Below, in pieces: positions 51,240 to 62,252 of a DNA stretch of 64,000 nt. The DNA lies in the NCBI RefSeq assembly GCF_000027145.1, contig NC_013891.1, forward strand, positions 1,736,001 to 1,800,000, given 5' to 3'. Within the stretch, counting starts at the first letter, position 1, and every line of letters starts with the position of its first letter. Under the pieces are notes generated by a model, which was given only the letters and a program-made list of their open reading frames with translations, was not told the origin of the DNA and searched no databases. The translations under genes were made by a program, and so were the position numbers. This DNA is from Listeria seeligeri serovar 1/2b str. SLCC3954 (GTDB lineage Bacteria; Bacillota; Bacilli; Lactobacillales; Listeriaceae).

Positions 51240-51794
51240 TCAATTTTGGATTAAATGACGAATCACTTTTGGATAAAAAACGTGTTCGACTTGATGAATT
51301 TTTTCAGCTAAACTACTGGCGGTTTCATCTGGAATAATCGGCACTTTCATTTGGTCAATAATCGGTCCGGTATCCATTCCAGCATCCACAAAGTGCGCTG
51401 TAACGCCGGTTTCTGATACGCCTGCTTCAAGCGCTTGTCCCATCGCATCTTTCCCTTTAAAAGCTGGTAGCAAGGATGGATGTAAATTAACAATTCGTTC
51501 CGGAAATTCCGCAAGTAATGTAGGCCCAATCAAACGCATGTACCCAGCAAGAACAAGCAAATCTACTTGATAACTCCGCAACGCAAGCAAAATTTCCGTT
51601 TCAAACGCTTCTTTATCCGAATAATTTTTTGCTTCAAAAAGAAAAATCGGGACGTCATTTGCTCTAGCCCGTTCTAACACATAGGCATTTGGCTTATCAC
51701 AAACAAGTAATTGAATATGTGATTTAATCAGTTCATCGTCTACTAATGCTTGAAAATTCGAGCCATTTCCAGAAGCAAATATCGCTATCTTCAT
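51240..51794 (-). CDS. purN: Phosphoribosylglycinamide formyltransferase
   Basis: A 184-residue folate-dependent transformylase for step 3. [13 protein letters not shown] binds the nucleotide phosphate; the catalytic Asn-His pair is in [13 protein letters not shown] and Asp in [14 protein letters not shown] 51794 overlaps the purM stop by four bases (ATGA), so translation is coupled. Confidence 0.98.
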   Translation of the reverse strand: MKIAIFASGNGSNFQALVDDELIKSHIQLLVCDKPNAYVLERARANDVPIFLFEAKNYSDKEAFETEILLALRSYQVDLLVLAGYMRLIGPTLLAEFPERIVNLHPSLLPAFKGKDAMGQALEAGVSETGVTAHFVDAGMDTGPIIDQMKVPIIPDETASSLAEKIHQVEHVFYPKVIRHLIQN

Positions 51795-52840
51795 GCTTCA
51801 TTTCCTCCTAAAAAAACAACTGAATCCGCCTCGCGTGCTGTAACATTACCAATTACGTAAGCAGCTTCACCGTTTTCGCGGAGTTTACTTATGGTTTTTT
51901 CTACATCTTCATCAGCAACAGCTAATACCATCCCAATGCCCATGTTGAAAATCTCATACATTTCCAAATCGCCTAATTTCCCGTATTTCTTTAACACGTC
52001 AAAAACAGGTAAAACCGGCCAAGAACCAAGCTCTACATTAACAGCTAAATCATCTGTTAACATTCGTGGTAAATTCTCAACAAATCCGCCACCCGTCACA
52101 TGCGTAATTCCGTGAACTTCGACTTCTTTCAATACAGCCAAAACAGGTTTCACATAAATTTTTGTCGGTTTAAGTAACGCTTCACTAAGCGATACATCTA
52201 GCTCTGGAAGTTGCTCATTCAAATGAAAGCTATTATCCTTAAAGAAAATTTTTCGAACGAGGGAATAACCATTACTATGAATCCCGCTAGAAGGAATGCC
52301 AATTAAGACATCACCAGCTTTTACTGCCCCTTCTGTAATCAGGTTCTCTTTCTCAACAGCTCCAACAGTAAAACCAGCTAAATCATAATCATCCGTGCCA
52401 TACATATCAGGCATTTCTGCTGTTTCTCCGCCAATTAATGCTGCTCCTGCCTGTTCACAGCCATCTGCAACGCCTTTGACGATTTGCTCCATTTTTACAG
52501 GATCAGTTTTACCAGTTGCGATATAATCTAAGAAAAATAATGGTTCGGCACCTTGAGCCAAAATGTCATTAACACACATTGCCACGCAGTCAATTCCAAT
52601 AGTATCGTGTTTATTTGCTTCGATAGCAAGAAGTAATTTTGTTCCAACCCCATCAGTACCAGAAACTAAGACAGGCTCTTTTAAATGAAGACTACTTAAA
52701 TCAAACATTCCTCCAAAAGAACCAAGCGCCCCCATGACACCCATTCGTTCTGTTCTAGCGACATGTTTTTTGATACGTTCTACGACTTGATAACCTGCCT
52801 CTACATCGACCCCAGCTTTACTATATGCATTCTCTGCCAT
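51791..52840 (-). CDS. purM: Phosphoribosylformylglycinamidine cyclo-ligase (AIR synthetase)
   Basis: A 349-residue ATP-dependent cyclase for step 5. Landmarks are [44 protein letters not shown] and [17 protein letters not shown] 52840 lies nine bases after AAGGAG; the GTG four codons earlier would leave no room for a ribosome site. Confidence 0.98.
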   Translation of the reverse strand: MAENAYSKAGVDVEAGYQVVERIKKHVARTERMGVMGALGSFGGMFDLSSLHLKEPVLVSGTDGVGTKLLLAIEANKHDTIGIDCVAMCVNDILAQGAEPLFFLDYIATGKTDPVKMEQIVKGVADGCEQAGAALIGGETAEMPDMYGTDDYDLAGFTVGAVEKENLITEGAVKAGDVLIGIPSSGIHSNGYSLVRKIFFKDNSFHLNEQLPELDVSLSEALLKPTKIYVKPVLAVLKEVEVHGITHVTGGGFVENLPRMLTDDLAVNVELGSWPVLPVFDVLKKYGKLGDLEMYEIFNMGIGMVLAVADEDVEKTISKLRENGEAAYVIGNVTAREADSVVFLGGNEA

Positions 52841-52855
52841 TAGGTTTTTCACTCC

Positions 52856-54283
52856 TTATTTTTCTGCTTCTAAACTTGCTAAATATTCCGCCTCATAGTC
52901 ATATAACGGTGTTGGATAATCGCCATTGAAATAAGCCATACAAAGTCCCCCGTAAGGTTCATTTGGATAAGGTCTTCCGATAGAATCAACTAAACCTTCT
53001 TCGCTCAAATACTCTAAAGAATCCGCGCCAATAATCCGGCAAATTTCATCTACTGAATAATTAGAAGCAATTAATTCATTTCGTGTTTGAATGTCAATAC
53101 CATAAAAGCAAGGAAAAGCAAGTGGCGGAGAAGCAATTCGCACATGTACTTCCGCTGCACCAGCTTCACGTAAAAGCTGAACGATTCGTTTACTCGTCGT
53201 TCCACGTACAATCGAGTCATCAATCATGACAACCCGTTTCCCTTCAACAACCCCGCGCACTGCTGAAAGCTTCATTCGTACACCTTGTTCTCTAAGTTCT
53301 TGGGACGGCTGAATAAAAGTTCGCGCTACATATCTATTTTTAATCAAACCAAGTTCATAAGGTAAACCGGATTCTTCCGCATAACCAATCGCCGCAGAAA
53401 TACTCGAATCTGGCACACCAGTAACTACATCGGCATCAACAAACGCTTCTTTTGCAAGTCTTTTTCCAGAACGTTTTCTCGCTGAATGGACATTAATTCC
53501 AGCAATATTAGAATCTGGTCTCGCAAAGTAAATATATTCCATACTACAAATGGAGTGCTTCACATCTTCCGTAAATTTCTCAATTCGTAAGCCATCATTA
53601 TTAATGATAATTAGCTCGCCAGGTTCCACGTCACGTACAAATTCCGCGCCCACCGTTTCAAAAGCACATGTTTCCGAAGCAACCACATAAGAGTCACCAA
53701 TTCGACCAATCGAAAGCGGTCTAAAACCATTTGGGTCAAGTGCTGCATACATTGTATCTTCTGTTAAAAGCATATAAGCAAAGCCACCTTTGACCTTGTT
53801 TAACGCCACTTTCAAATCTTCCACAAAATCGCCTGTATGACTACGTTTAATTAAATGTGCTAAAACTTCGGTATCCGAACTTGTTTGAAAAATCGCGCCT
53901 TCTTCTTCTAATTCACGTCGTAAAGTTTTAGCATTCACTAAATTCCCGTTATGAGCTAAAGCTAAAGACGAACTATGAAAATGAAATAAAAATGGTTGAA
54001 CATTACCTAGGTTTTTCTGACCTGCAGTGGCATAACGAACATGACCGATTGCGGCTTTACCTTTTAAATCATCTAGCTCACCGTGTTTAAAAACATCTGC
54101 TAGTAATCCTAAATTACGGTGTCCTTTTAATGTTTCTCCGTCAGTAGAAACAATACCGGCGCCTTCTTGCCCGCGATGTTGTAAACTATGCAAACCATAA
54201 TACGTGATTTCTGCTGCATTAGGATGATCCCAAATACCAAAAATACCACATTCTTCATTAAGTCCTTTTACTTCAGCAAGCAT
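52856..54283 (-). CDS. purF: Amidophosphoribosyltransferase
   Basis: A 475-residue first committed enzyme of the pathway (PRPP + Gln to phosphoribosylamine). Cys12 becomes the N-terminal nucleophile after loss of an 11-residue propeptide, as in B. subtilis, whose enzyme also carries a 4Fe-4S cluster. The PRPP loop is [18 protein letters not shown] choose ATG 54283 ([16 protein letters not shown]) with AAGGGGC upstream; the gene start overlaps the purL end by 16 bases. Confidence 0.98.
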   Translation of the reverse strand: MLAEVKGLNEECGIFGIWDHPNAAEITYYGLHSLQHRGQEGAGIVSTDGETLKGHRNLGLLADVFKHGELDDLKGKAAIGHVRYATAGQKNLGNVQPFLFHFHSSSLALAHNGNLVNAKTLRRELEEEGAIFQTSSDTEVLAHLIKRSHTGDFVEDLKVALNKVKGGFAYMLLTEDTMYAALDPNGFRPLSIGRIGDSYVVASETCAFETVGAEFVRDVEPGELIIINNDGLRIEKFTEDVKHSICSMEYIYFARPDSNIAGINVHSARKRSGKRLAKEAFVDADVVTGVPDSSISAAIGYAEESGLPYELGLIKNRYVARTFIQPSQELREQGVRMKLSAVRGVVEGKRVVMIDDSIVRGTTSKRIVQLLREAGAAEVHVRIASPPLAFPCFYGIDIQTRNELIASNYSVDEICRIIGADSLEYLSEEGLVDSIGRPYPNEPYGGLCMAYFNGDYPTPLYDYEAEYLASLEAEK

Positions 54284-56487
54284 GGAATAGCCCCTTCCCA
54301 AATCGACCGTAAATCCGTTGTTTTCGCCGTCACTGCTTCTGCTTTATGATTTACACGAATCATTTCATCCGCTGTCACAACACCAAGTCGGTATACTTTT
54401 TCTAGTTCCATTAATTTAGCAAAAGCAGCTTCATTTTCTGGTTTTACAGAAACTAAGAAACGTGATTGTGATTCACTAAATAATTGGTTCAACTCAAATG
54501 GCACTTCTACATCTGCACCAAGTCCCGCTTTAAAAGTAGCTTCTGCAAGCGCAACGCCAAATCCACCTTCAGCTAAATCATGACTAGAAGCAACAAGTCC
54601 TTCGCGAATCGCTGTCAAAAGTAGTTCTTGATATTTTTTCTCTAGCGTTAAATCTAGTTCTGGCACACGGCCACTGATTTTACCTTGTTGTAACTTTTGC
54701 AATTCGGAGCCACTATATTCAGGTTTTGTTTCTCCAATAAGGAAAATCACATCACCAGCTGTTTTGAAATCTTGGGTCGTAATATGTGCTAAATCTTCCA
54801 CTAAACCAACCATCCCAATAACAGGTGTTGGATAAATTCCAGTGCCATCTGTTTCATTATAAAGCGAAACATTACCAGAAATAACTGGTGTATCTAGTTC
54901 CAAGCATGCCGCACTAATTCCATCAGCTGCTTTTTCAATTTCCCAAAAGATTTCTGGTTTTTCTGGATTACCAAAGTTTAGTCCATCAGTAATTGCAAGT
55001 GGTTTTCCACCAGAACAAACAATATTTCGAGCCGCTTCAGCAACCGCAATTGCTCCGCCAACTTCTGGATCAAGATATAAATAACGAGAATTACAATCAG
55101 TGGTCATCGCAATTGCTTTCTCTGTACCACGAACACGAACAATCGCCGCATCCGATCCAGGTACAACTGCTGTATCTGTTCGCACTTGATAATCATATTG
55201 TTCATAAATATGTTTTTTACTTGCAATAGTAGGTTGTGCTAGTAAAGCTTTCCACGTTTCAACAACATCATCTATTACCGGAACAAACGCTTCTTCTTGT
55301 TTAAAAGCTTGGTAACGAGCCGGTTCTTTAGACGGTTTATGGTAAACTGGCGCATCTTCAGCAAGTGCATCTACTGGCACATTCGCTACTACTTCGCCGT
55401 GGTGAATAATTTTGTACATTTTATCATCCGTAACTTTTCCAATCACAACAGCCTCTAACCCATAACGTTCAAAAAGAGCTTGAATTTCTTCCACATGCCC
55501 TTTTTTAACACATAATAACATCCGCTCTTGAGACTCAGAAAGTAACATTTCGTATGGTGACATATGCAATTCTCGTTGCGGAACATCATCCATAATCAAT
55601 TCCAAACCAGCACCAGCTTTAGAAGCCATTTCCGAGCTAGAACTTACTAACCCAGCAGCTCCCATGTCTTGAATTCCAACTAAAATATCCGAATGGTCAC
55701 GAATAACATCTAAGCAAGCCTCAAGCAATAATTTTTCCATAAAAGGATCGCCAACTTGCACAGCCGAGCGTTGTTGTTCGCCCTCTTCACTAAATTCAAC
55801 CGAAGCAAAAGTAGCACCATGAATTCCGTCGCGACCAGTTTTTGCACCTACATACATCACTGGGTTGCCAATTCCTTTTGCTTGGCCTTTTTGAATATCT
55901 TTCGCTTCAATTAAGCCAACACACATCGCGTTCACAAGCGGATTTTTCGTATAACAAGGGTCAAATTGAATTTCGCCACCAACTGTTGGAATCCCAATGG
56001 AGTTACCATAACCCGCAATCCCTGCAACTACTTCACTAACTAAATACTTGGCATGTGGCGTATCTAGCTCTCCAAATCGAAGGGAATTAAGCATCGCAAT
56101 TGGTCTAGCACCCATCGAAAATACGTCACGGATAATTCCGCCAACACCGGTTGCAGCCCCTTGATACGGTTCCACATAAGAAGGATGATTATGACTTTCC
56201 ACTTTAAAAGCCACACCTAATCCATCCCCAATATCAACAATTCCCGCACCCTCACCAGGACCTTGTAATACTTGTTTGCCTTCAGTCGGGAATTTACGAA
56301 GCACTGGTTTAGAGTTTTTGTAACTACAATGCTCTGACCACATAACAGAGAAAAGACCTGTTTCTGTATAATTAGGCTCGCGTCCAAGAATCGAACAAAC
56401 AAGCTCATATTCACTATCAGTTAAACCCATTTCTTGATAAATTTTTTGCGTTTTAATTTCTTCTGTTGTTGGTTCCATTTTAAGCAT
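54268..56487 (-). CDS. purL: FGAM synthase subunit PurL (small type)
   Basis: A 739-residue ATP-dependent synthetase subunit for step 4. It is the small Bacillus type that needs PurS and PurQ, not the 1300-residue fused form. Landmarks are [30 protein letters not shown] [16 protein letters not shown] and [15 protein letters not shown]. The start ATG 56487 follows AAGGAGG; ATG 56478 is less well placed. Overlaps purQ by eight bases. Confidence 0.98.
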   Translation of the reverse strand: MLKMEPTTEEIKTQKIYQEMGLTDSEYELVCSILGREPNYTETGLFSVMWSEHCSYKNSKPVLRKFPTEGKQVLQGPGEGAGIVDIGDGLGVAFKVESHNHPSYVEPYQGAATGVGGIIRDVFSMGARPIAMLNSLRFGELDTPHAKYLVSEVVAGIAGYGNSIGIPTVGGEIQFDPCYTKNPLVNAMCVGLIEAKDIQKGQAKGIGNPVMYVGAKTGRDGIHGATFASVEFSEEGEQQRSAVQVGDPFMEKLLLEACLDVIRDHSDILVGIQDMGAAGLVSSSSEMASKAGAGLELIMDDVPQRELHMSPYEMLLSESQERMLLCVKKGHVEEIQALFERYGLEAVVIGKVTDDKMYKIIHHGEVVANVPVDALAEDAPVYHKPSKEPARYQAFKQEEAFVPVIDDVVETWKALLAQPTIASKKHIYEQYDYQVRTDTAVVPGSDAAIVRVRGTEKAIAMTTDCNSRYLYLDPEVGGAIAVAEAARNIVCSGGKPLAITDGLNFGNPEKPEIFWEIEKAADGISAACLELDTPVISGNVSLYNETDGTGIYPTPVIGMVGLVEDLAHITTQDFKTAGDVIFLIGETKPEYSGSELQKLQQGKISGRVPELDLTLEKKYQELLLTAIREGLVASSHDLAEGGFGVALAEATFKAGLGADVEVPFELNQLFSESQSRFLVSVKPENEAAFAKLMELEKVYRLGVVTADEMIRVNHKAEAVTAKTTDLRSIWEGAIPCLLK

Positions 56488-57163
56488 TTACTTGTTCCTC
56501 CTTCCAAGCTTTTACCACTGATTGGAAAAGTTTCAACCCATCTGTGCCACCGATAATCTCTTCTACCGCGCGTTCCGGATGAGGCATCATACCAAGCACA
56601 TTGCCGCGTTCATTCACAATGCCAGCAATATCAGCCCGACTACCATTTGGGTTAATCCCTTCATACGTAAAGACAATTTGGTTATTCGCTTGAAGTTTCT
56701 GAAGCGTTTCATCATCACAGTAATAATTTCCTTCCCCGTGAGCAACAGGAACTTGGATGATTTCATTTTGCTCATAAGCCTTAGTGAACATTGTATCCGC
56801 ATTTGCCACACAAAGCGGAACCGTTTTACAAATAAAATGTAAATTATTATTTCTAATTAAAGCACCTGGAAGTAAACCAATTTCCGTTAAAATTTGGAAG
56901 CCATTACAAACTCCAAGCACTGGTTTACCAATCTCAGCAAACCGTAAAACTTCCGGCATAATACTTGAAAATTTGGCAATCGCACCGGTTCGTAAGTAAT
57001 CTCCATAAGAAAAGCCACCCGGAAGTAATACTGCATCAAAGCCTGCTAAACTTGACTCCGCATGCCAAACATATTCCGCCTCCTCGCCAAGAATATCCTG
57101 AATCGCATGTAACATATCAAGGTCACAATTTGAACCTGGGAACTGAATGACAGCAAATTTCAT
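56480..57163 (-). CDS. purQ: FGAM synthase glutaminase subunit PurQ
   Basis: A 227-residue class I glutamine amidotransferase that supplies ammonia to PurL. Cys86 (VLGVCNGFQ) is the nucleophile, and [10 protein letters not shown] holds the His and Glu of the triad. It starts four bases after purS. Confidence 0.98.
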   Translation of the reverse strand: MKFAVIQFPGSNCDLDMLHAIQDILGEEAEYVWHAESSLAGFDAVLLPGGFSYGDYLRTGAIAKFSSIMPEVLRFAEIGKPVLGVCNGFQILTEIGLLPGALIRNNNLHFICKTVPLCVANADTMFTKAYEQNEIIQVPVAHGEGNYYCDDETLQKLQANNQIVFTYEGINPNGSRADIAGIVNERGNVLGMMPHPERAVEEIIGGTDGLKLFQSVVKAWKEEQVNA

Positions 57164-57166
57164 CGT

Positions 57167-57412
57167 TTAAGCCTCCTCGATTTCATATCGGTAATCTTCC
57201 ATCACCGGATTTGTTAGTAATTTATCGCACATTTCATTTAAAACTTCGTGGATATCTCGGTCAGATTTCGCCACTTTAAGTTCCATATATTTACCGATCC
57301 GGACATCCTCTACTTCTTGATATCCCATACTTTTCGCAGCATCTTTTACCGCAACCCCTTGTGGATCTAATACGCTTTTCTTTAAAGTGACATATACTTT
57401 GACATTATACAT
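57167..57412 (-). CDS. purS: FGAM synthase subunit PurS
   Basis: An 81-residue small subunit that bridges PurL and PurQ as a dimer. The family pattern is VYVTLKKSVLDPQGVAV and VRIGKYMEL. GGAGG precedes ATG 57412, 11 bases after purC. Confidence 0.97.
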   Translation of the reverse strand: MYNVKVYVTLKKSVLDPQGVAVKDAAKSMGYQEVEDVRIGKYMELKVAKSDRDIHEVLNEMCDKLLTNPVMEDYRYEIEEA

Positions 57413-57423
57413 TTTATGGCCTC

Positions 57424-58137
57424 CTAGTTTTGAACTTGCTTTATTCTATTCAATACTTCTGTATATACATCTGTTAAATTGCCAATATTCCGACGAAAGA
57501 CATCCTTATCGAGCTTTTGATTCGTTTGTTTATCCCAAAGTCGGCAAGTATCTGGTGAAATTTCATCCGCCAACAAAATATTCCCATTCACATCTCGACC
57601 AAATTCCAATTTAAAATCAATCAAAGTAATACTCATTTTACTGAATAATTCTTGTAACGCTACATTAATAGCTCGCGCTGCTTGACGAATTTCTTCCATT
57701 TCATCTCTTGTCGCAATTTCTAAATAAAGCGCATGTTCATCGTTAATAAAAGGATCATCTAACGCATCATCTTTATAATAAAATTCTACAATCGCATTTG
57801 GAATTGGTTCACCTTCCTCTTTTCCTAAACGCTTTGCAAGACTACCTGCCATCACATTACGCACAACCACTTCAAGCGGAATAATCGAAACTTCTTTCAC
57901 CAATTGCTCCGTCTTGGAAATCGCTTCAACGAAATGACTAGCAATTCCTTCCTTCGCCAAATAAGAAAAAATCAGCGAAGTAATTTGATTATTTAGTTCC
58001 CCTTTTCCTGCAAAAGATTCTTTGCGAACACCATTTAGCGCAGTAGCATCATCTTTATAGGCAACACGTAAAACCCCAGACTCTTCTGTTTTAAAAAGTT
58101 GTTTCGCTTTTCCTTCATAAACAAGTTCGTTAGTCAC
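57424..58137 (-). CDS. purC: SAICAR synthetase
   Basis: A 237-residue ligase joining aspartate to CAIR (step 7). Landmarks are YEGKAKQLFKT, VVRNVMAGSLAKRLG, DFKLEFG and DEISPDTCRLWD. The start is GTG 58137 behind AAGGAG. It is separated from purB by 81 bases that contain a strong hairpin. Confidence 0.98.
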   Translation of the reverse strand: MTNELVYEGKAKQLFKTEESGVLRVAYKDDATALNGVRKESFAGKGELNNQITSLIFSYLAKEGIASHFVEAISKTEQLVKEVSIIPLEVVVRNVMAGSLAKRLGKEEGEPIPNAIVEFYYKDDALDDPFINDEHALYLEIATRDEMEEIRQAARAINVALQELFSKMSITLIDFKLEFGRDVNGNILLADEISPDTCRLWDKQTNQKLDKDVFRRNIGNLTDVYTEVLNRIKQVQN

Positions 58138-58163
58138 GATTTTTATCTCCTTATAAATTACTT

Positions 58164-58197
58164 AACCTCTTTGAGAAATAATGCTATCAAAGAGGTT
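58164..58197. repeat. Perfect 11-bp inverted repeat between purB and purC
   Basis: AACCTCTTTGA (58164-58174) and TCAAAGAGGTT (58187-58197) are fully complementary around a 12-base loop. It is not followed by a T-run on the minus strand (the next bases are AAGTAATTTATAAGG). It is the only gap over 30 bases within the pur operon. A processing, stability or attenuation role is inference. Confidence 0.8.
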
Positions 58198-58218
58198 ATG
58201 CAAGTATTCTGTCCGTAA

Positions 58219-59511
58219 TTATAATCCTAAGCGATCAAAAATTAAGTCGACATTCTTCAGGTGATATTGATAATCAAAGCAATCGGCAATTTCATCCGTA
58301 GATAATTTTTCTGTAATCGTCGCATCTTGTTCCACCAACTCGCGGAATGGTACTTGTTTTTCCCAAGCTTCCATCGCTCTTGGTTGCACCACATCATATG
58401 CAGCTTCACGAGCAAGACCTTTGTCTATTAAAGCTAACAGGACACGCTGCGAGTATATAAGTCCAAGTGTTCTATCCATATTACGTTTCATATTTTCTGG
58501 GAAGACCGTCAAATTTTTCACGATAGAACCGAAACGATTTAAAATATAATCCAACAAAATAGTCGAATCTGGTAAAATAATTCGTTCTGCTGAGCTATGG
58601 GAAATATCTCTTTCATGCCAAAGCGGTACATTTTCATAAGCTGTTACCATATGACCACGAATCACACGAGCAAGCCCAGTAACATTTTCTGAGCCAATTG
58701 GATTACGTTTATGTGGCATAGCAGACGAACCTTTTTGACCTTTTGCAAAAAATTCTTCTACTTCCCGTACTTCACTTTTTTGAAGAGCACGAACTTCTAC
58801 AGCAAATTTTTCTACAGAAGTCGCAATTAAAGCAAGTGTTGCCAAATATTCCGCATGACGATCACGTTGCAATGTTTGCGTAGAAATTGGCGCCGGTGTT
58901 GTCCCTAATTTTTCACAAACATACGCTTCTACAAACGGGTCAATATTCGCATACGTTCCAACAGCTCCAGAAATCTTTCCGAATTCCACGCCATCAGCCG
59001 CAAAATTAAAACGCTCCAAGTTACGTTTCATTTCTTCATACCATAAAGCAAGTTTTAAACCAAATGTGGTTGGTTCCGCATGTACGCCATGAGTTCGTCC
59101 CATTGTCACAGTATATTTATGTTCCTTTGCTTTTTCACCAATAATCGCAATAAAATTCTCCAAGTCTTTCCGTAAAATTTCATTGGCTTGTTTCAATAAA
59201 TAAGAATTTGCTGTATCTACTACATCTGTTGAAGTTAAGCCATAATGAACCCATTTACGCTCTTCCCCAAGTGATTCAGAAACCGAGCGAGTAAATGCAA
59301 CAACATCATGCCTTGTTTCTAATTCAATCTCATGAATACGATCGACATCAAACTTAGCATTCAAGCGAATTTTCTCCACGTCTTCTTTTGGAATATCACC
59401 TAACTCAGCCCATGCCTCACAAGCCAAAATTTCTACTTCTAACCAAGCTTGGTAGCGATTTTGTTCTGTCCAAATATTGCCCATTTCTTTGCGCGTATAA
59501 CGTTCTAGCAT
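58219..59511 (-). CDS. purB: Adenylosuccinate lyase
   Basis: A 430-residue fumarase-superfamily lyase acting twice, on SAICAR (step 8) and on adenylosuccinate. The flexible signature loop [15 protein letters not shown] and [24 protein letters not shown] are present. ATG 59511 ([14 protein letters not shown]) matches the Bacillus start; GGAGG lies 11 bases upstream. Confidence 0.98.
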   Translation of the reverse strand: MLERYTRKEMGNIWTEQNRYQAWLEVEILACEAWAELGDIPKEDVEKIRLNAKFDVDRIHEIELETRHDVVAFTRSVSESLGEERKWVHYGLTSTDVVDTANSYLLKQANEILRKDLENFIAIIGEKAKEHKYTVTMGRTHGVHAEPTTFGLKLALWYEEMKRNLERFNFAADGVEFGKISGAVGTYANIDPFVEAYVCEKLGTTPAPISTQTLQRDRHAEYLATLALIATSVEKFAVEVRALQKSEVREVEEFFAKGQKGSSAMPHKRNPIGSENVTGLARVIRGHMVTAYENVPLWHERDISHSSAERIILPDSTILLDYILNRFGSIVKNLTVFPENMKRNMDRTLGLIYSQRVLLALIDKGLAREAAYDVVQPRAMEAWEKQVPFRELVEQDATITEKLSTDEIADCFDYQYHLKNVDLIFDRLGL

Positions 59512-59529
59512 CCTTTTAAATTCCTCCAA

Positions 59530-60654
59530 TTACTTCCAAATTTGTGCTTTTTCTATATCAGCCAAAACTATTCTTGGCTCTTCTGTCAAAACAGTAACAT
59601 GACCCATTTTGCGATTAATTTTTGCTTCTTTTTTACCGTAATAATGAACAAACCAGTGTGGATAATCTACCATTCTTTCATTCACAGCATCTACATGTTG
59701 ACCTAAAATATTAATCATTAGCGCTGGTTTAAGTAGTTCTGGTTTTATGAGTGGTAAGCCCACTATCGCACGAATATGTTGCGTAAACTGCGAAATCGAA
59801 CAAGCTTCAATAGTAAAATGACCTGAATTATGCGGTCTTGGCGCCAGTTCATTAACATAAATCGCACCTGACTTCGTAACAAACATTTCTACAGCCAATA
59901 CACCACATAGTTGTAGCACATCTGCCAATTTTTTCGCAATTTCTTCTGCTTCTTCATGAACATCTGCTGAAACATCCGCTGGCGCAATAGTCGTATGCAA
60001 AATATTATTTACATGAACATTTTCAGCTACAGGGAATGTCTCTACTTGACCATCTTTTCCTCTAGCCACCACAATAGAAATTTCTTTTTCAAATGGAATC
60101 CAAGCTTCTAAGACACTAGAGCCATATCGTAGTAATCGGGCTGCTCTTTCGATATCATCCGCATCATGCAAAACTACTTGACCTTTCCCATCATAGCCAC
60201 CTTGTGCTGTTTTTAAAACAGCTGGGTAACCAATACTTTTTATTTCCGTTTCAATTTCTTCTTTATCAACAATAATCGCATAAGGTGCAATATTAATATT
60301 TGCTGATTCCAGATACGCTTTTTCTAAAATACGATCCTGCGTGATGGAGAGTAATTCAGCACCTTGTGGAACATCCACTAAATCTTGCGTCATTTTCAAA
60401 GCATCATAGTCAATATTTTCAAATTCATATGTAACTACATCAGCCTTCTCTGCAAGCTCTCTTAAAGCCACCTTGTCATCATAGTCCGCGATAATTTGTT
60501 CATCACTTACTTGTGCTGCTGGACAGTCTTTAGTTGGGTCAAGAACGATAATTCTATATCCCATCGCTTTGGCAGAAAGAGCCATCATACGACCTAATTG
60601 CCCACCACCAATGATACCTATTGTGCTATTTGTCAGTAAAAATTTTTTATTCAA
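59530..60654 (-). CDS. purK: 5-(carboxyamino)imidazole ribonucleotide synthase
   Basis: A 374-residue ATP-grasp enzyme that carboxylates AIR at N5 using bicarbonate. [13 protein letters not shown] is the N-terminal ribotide-binding motif; [15 protein letters not shown] and [18 protein letters not shown] follow. I place the start at TTG 60654 ([11 protein letters not shown]); GTG 60663, three codons earlier, is possible. It overlaps purE by a few bases. Confidence 0.96.
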   Translation of the reverse strand: MNKKFLLTNSTIGIIGGGQLGRMMALSAKAMGYRIIVLDPTKDCPAAQVSDEQIIADYDDKVALRELAEKADVVTYEFENIDYDALKMTQDLVDVPQGAELLSITQDRILEKAYLESANINIAPYAIIVDKEEIETEIKSIGYPAVLKTAQGGYDGKGQVVLHDADDIERAARLLRYGSSVLEAWIPFEKEISIVVARGKDGQVETFPVAENVHVNNILHTTIAPADVSADVHEEAEEIAKKLADVLQLCGVLAVEMFVTKSGAIYVNELAPRPHNSGHFTIEACSISQFTQHIRAIVGLPLIKPELLKPALMINILGQHVDAVNERMVDYPHWFVHYYGKKEAKINRKMGHVTVLTEEPRIVLADIEKAQIWK

Positions 60655-61135
60655 GAGAATCACTACTTTCTAGAACTATTTCCTCTAGTGTAGCACGTCT
60701 ATTTTGCAACATGTTAGTAATTGCATCGTCTGTAATCGATAAAATTTGTGCTGCTAAAAGTCCAGCATTCATCGCACCACTTTCACCGATTGCGACAGTA
60801 GCGACCGGAACCCCTCCAGGCATCTGCACGATAGACAATAATGAATCCAGTCCATTCAATGCTTTTGACTTAATAGGCACACCAATAACAGGCAAAGTAG
60901 TTTTCGCAGCAACCATACCTGGTAAATGCGCCGCTCCACCAGCACCTGCAATAATAATTTTTAAACCACGTTCCCGCGCTTGTTCTGCATATTGAAACAT
61001 CAAATCTGGCGTACGATGAGCTGAAACTACTTTTTTCTCATATGCTATTTCTAATTCATCTAATACATCACATGCTTTTTTCATTGTATCCCAATCTGAG
61101 GTACTCCCCATAATGATACCAATTTCCGCAGGCAT
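60647..61135 (-). CDS. purE: N5-CAIR mutase PurE
   Basis: A 162-residue mutase that moves the carboxyl group from N5 to C4, forming CAIR. The active-site motifs are [21 protein letters not shown] and [17 protein letters not shown] 61135 follows AAGGAG. First gene of the purine operon. Confidence 0.98.
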   Translation of the reverse strand: MPAEIGIIMGSTSDWDTMKKACDVLDELEIAYEKKVVSAHRTPDLMFQYAEQARERGLKIIIAGAGGAAHLPGMVAAKTTLPVIGVPIKSKALNGLDSLLSIVQMPGGVPVATVAIGESGAMNAGLLAAQILSITDDAITNMLQNRRATLEEIVLESSDSLE

Positions 61136-61174
61136 TACGTGATCAACTCCTTCATATCTCTTTTCGACTCCTTC

Positions 61175-61203
61175 ATTCTAACAATAGCACTAATAAAAGT
61201 CAA
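61175..61203 (-). promoter_or_regulatory. Promoter of the purine operon
   Basis: TTGACT (61198-61203) and TAGAAT (61175-61180) on the minus strand are separated by 17 bases. The leader is only about 30-35 bases, too short for a guanine riboswitch. Confidence 0.8.
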
Positions 61204-61206
61204 CGT

Positions 61207-61250
61207 AAAATCGAACATTTGAATGTTACATTTTATTAACGTTCGTGTTT
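61207..61250. promoter_or_regulatory. Paired PurBox-like sequences (PurR operator)
   Basis: AAAATCGAACATT (61207-61219) and, on the opposite strand, AAACACGAACGTT (61238-61250) resemble the B. subtilis PurBox AWWWCCGAACWWT. They are inverted and 18 bases apart, immediately upstream of the -35, the arrangement used by Bacillus PurR, which is released by PRPP. Confidence 0.75.
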
Positions 61251-61320
61251 TACTGTGTTTTTCGCTCGTTTTATCCTCTATGTATTGATTTTCACTAAAT
61301 AAAAGCTCTTAATCCAATAA

Positions 61321-61358
61321 AAAAACGCACATGAAATCCAAATTTCATGTGCATTTTT
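61321..61358. terminator. Terminator between the UPF0316 gene and purE
   Basis: GCACATGAAAT (61327-61337) and ATTTCATGTGC (61342-61352) form a perfect stem, with T-runs on both strands. Confidence 0.88.
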
Positions 61359-61384
61359 TCTATTCTTATGAGATGGAAAATTCA

Positions 61385-61909
61385 TCACTTTCTGACCTGT
61401 TTTATCCAAAACCCACCATGAATTTGCTTTGGCTCAGATGAAACAATAAAAGCCCCTTCATCAATCTCAATAATCTGCTTGTATAACTTTCGCTCATTTT
61501 TCCTTTGCGTCAAAATTTCAAGCATCATCCGTTCACCATCACGTCCACTTGCAAGCCAACTAGTTACACCATAACCTAAATCACGAATCTGGTTAGGCAA
61601 ATCCAAGTTATACTCTTTCGTAATAACATTCACGGTAATATACCCAAGTGCAATTCGTTCCTCAATTTTCATCCCAACAATAATACCAACACCAAAACCA
61701 ATCGCATAAGCCAACACATTTGCAATATTATTCAAATTATCCAACACTAAGCTAAGCGCAACAACATAAATAATCATTTCAAATACACTAGAAAGCGCAG
61801 CTAGGTATCTATAACCTTTCATCGTGAGCAATAACCTTACCGTATAAATTGTGACATACAAGATATTCACAATAAAAATTGTAACCACTATAAACAAACT
61901 ATTATCCAC
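61385..61909 (-). CDS. UPF0316 (DUF2179-containing) membrane protein
   Basis: A 174-residue protein with three N-terminal transmembrane helices (about 4-24, 35-56 and 60-80) followed by a cytoplasmic DUF2179-like domain (about 100-170) with RDGERMMLEILTQRKNERKL. It resembles Bacillus YebE/UPF0316 proteins, whose function is unknown. The start is GTG 61909 behind GGAGGGG. It lies between the purine operon and the rRNA genes on the same strand. Confidence 0.88.
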   Translation of the reverse strand: MDNSLFIVVTIFIVNILYVTIYTVRLLLTMKGYRYLAALSSVFEMIIYVVALSLVLDNLNNIANVLAYAIGFGVGIIVGMKIEERIALGYITVNVITKEYNLDLPNQIRDLGYGVTSWLASGRDGERMMLEILTQRKNERKLYKQIIEIDEGAFIVSSEPKQIHGGFWIKQVRK

Positions 61910-62020
61910 TAAAATACCCCTCCAACCAACTAAAAAACTGCAGTAAATCTTACAATTGAAGAATCTTTTACTAATATAACATTCTACTATTAACCTTACA
62001 AAAGAAACACTTCAATTAAA

Positions 62021-62050
62021 CAAAAAAAGCCCTAAATAATTAGGACTTTT
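62021..62050 (-). terminator. Terminator of the rRNA operon
   Basis: On the minus strand AAGTCCTAA pairs with TTAGGGCTT across a five-base loop and is followed by seven T. It begins six bases after the 5S 3' end. Confidence 0.85.
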
Positions 62051-62056
62051 CAAATT

Positions 62057-62173
62057 GCCCGGCAACGACCTACTCTCGCAGGGGGAAGCCCCCAACTACC
62101 ATTGGCGCAGAGAAGCTTAACTACCGTGTTCGGGATGGGAACGGGTGTGACCTTCTCGCCATAACTACCAGAC
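62057..62173 (-). rRNA. rrf: 5S ribosomal RNA
   Basis: The minus strand reads GUCUGGUAGUUAUGGCGAGA at the 5' end and GUUGCCGGGC at the 3' end, which pair to close helix I. The conserved CCGAACACGG and GAGAGUAGG segments are present. Length about 117 bases. Confidence 0.95.
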
Positions 62174-62252
62174 AATATTGAGTTGTTGAAAGATTGCTCT
62201 CTCAAAACTAGAGAAGAAAGGATTCAAGTTAGGTAACTTCGTTTCATTTTTT

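Noticed and set aside
61141-61384. Guanine riboswitch ahead of purE
   Set aside because: The promoter at 61175-61203 leaves too short a leader, and the conserved three-way-junction core is not visible.
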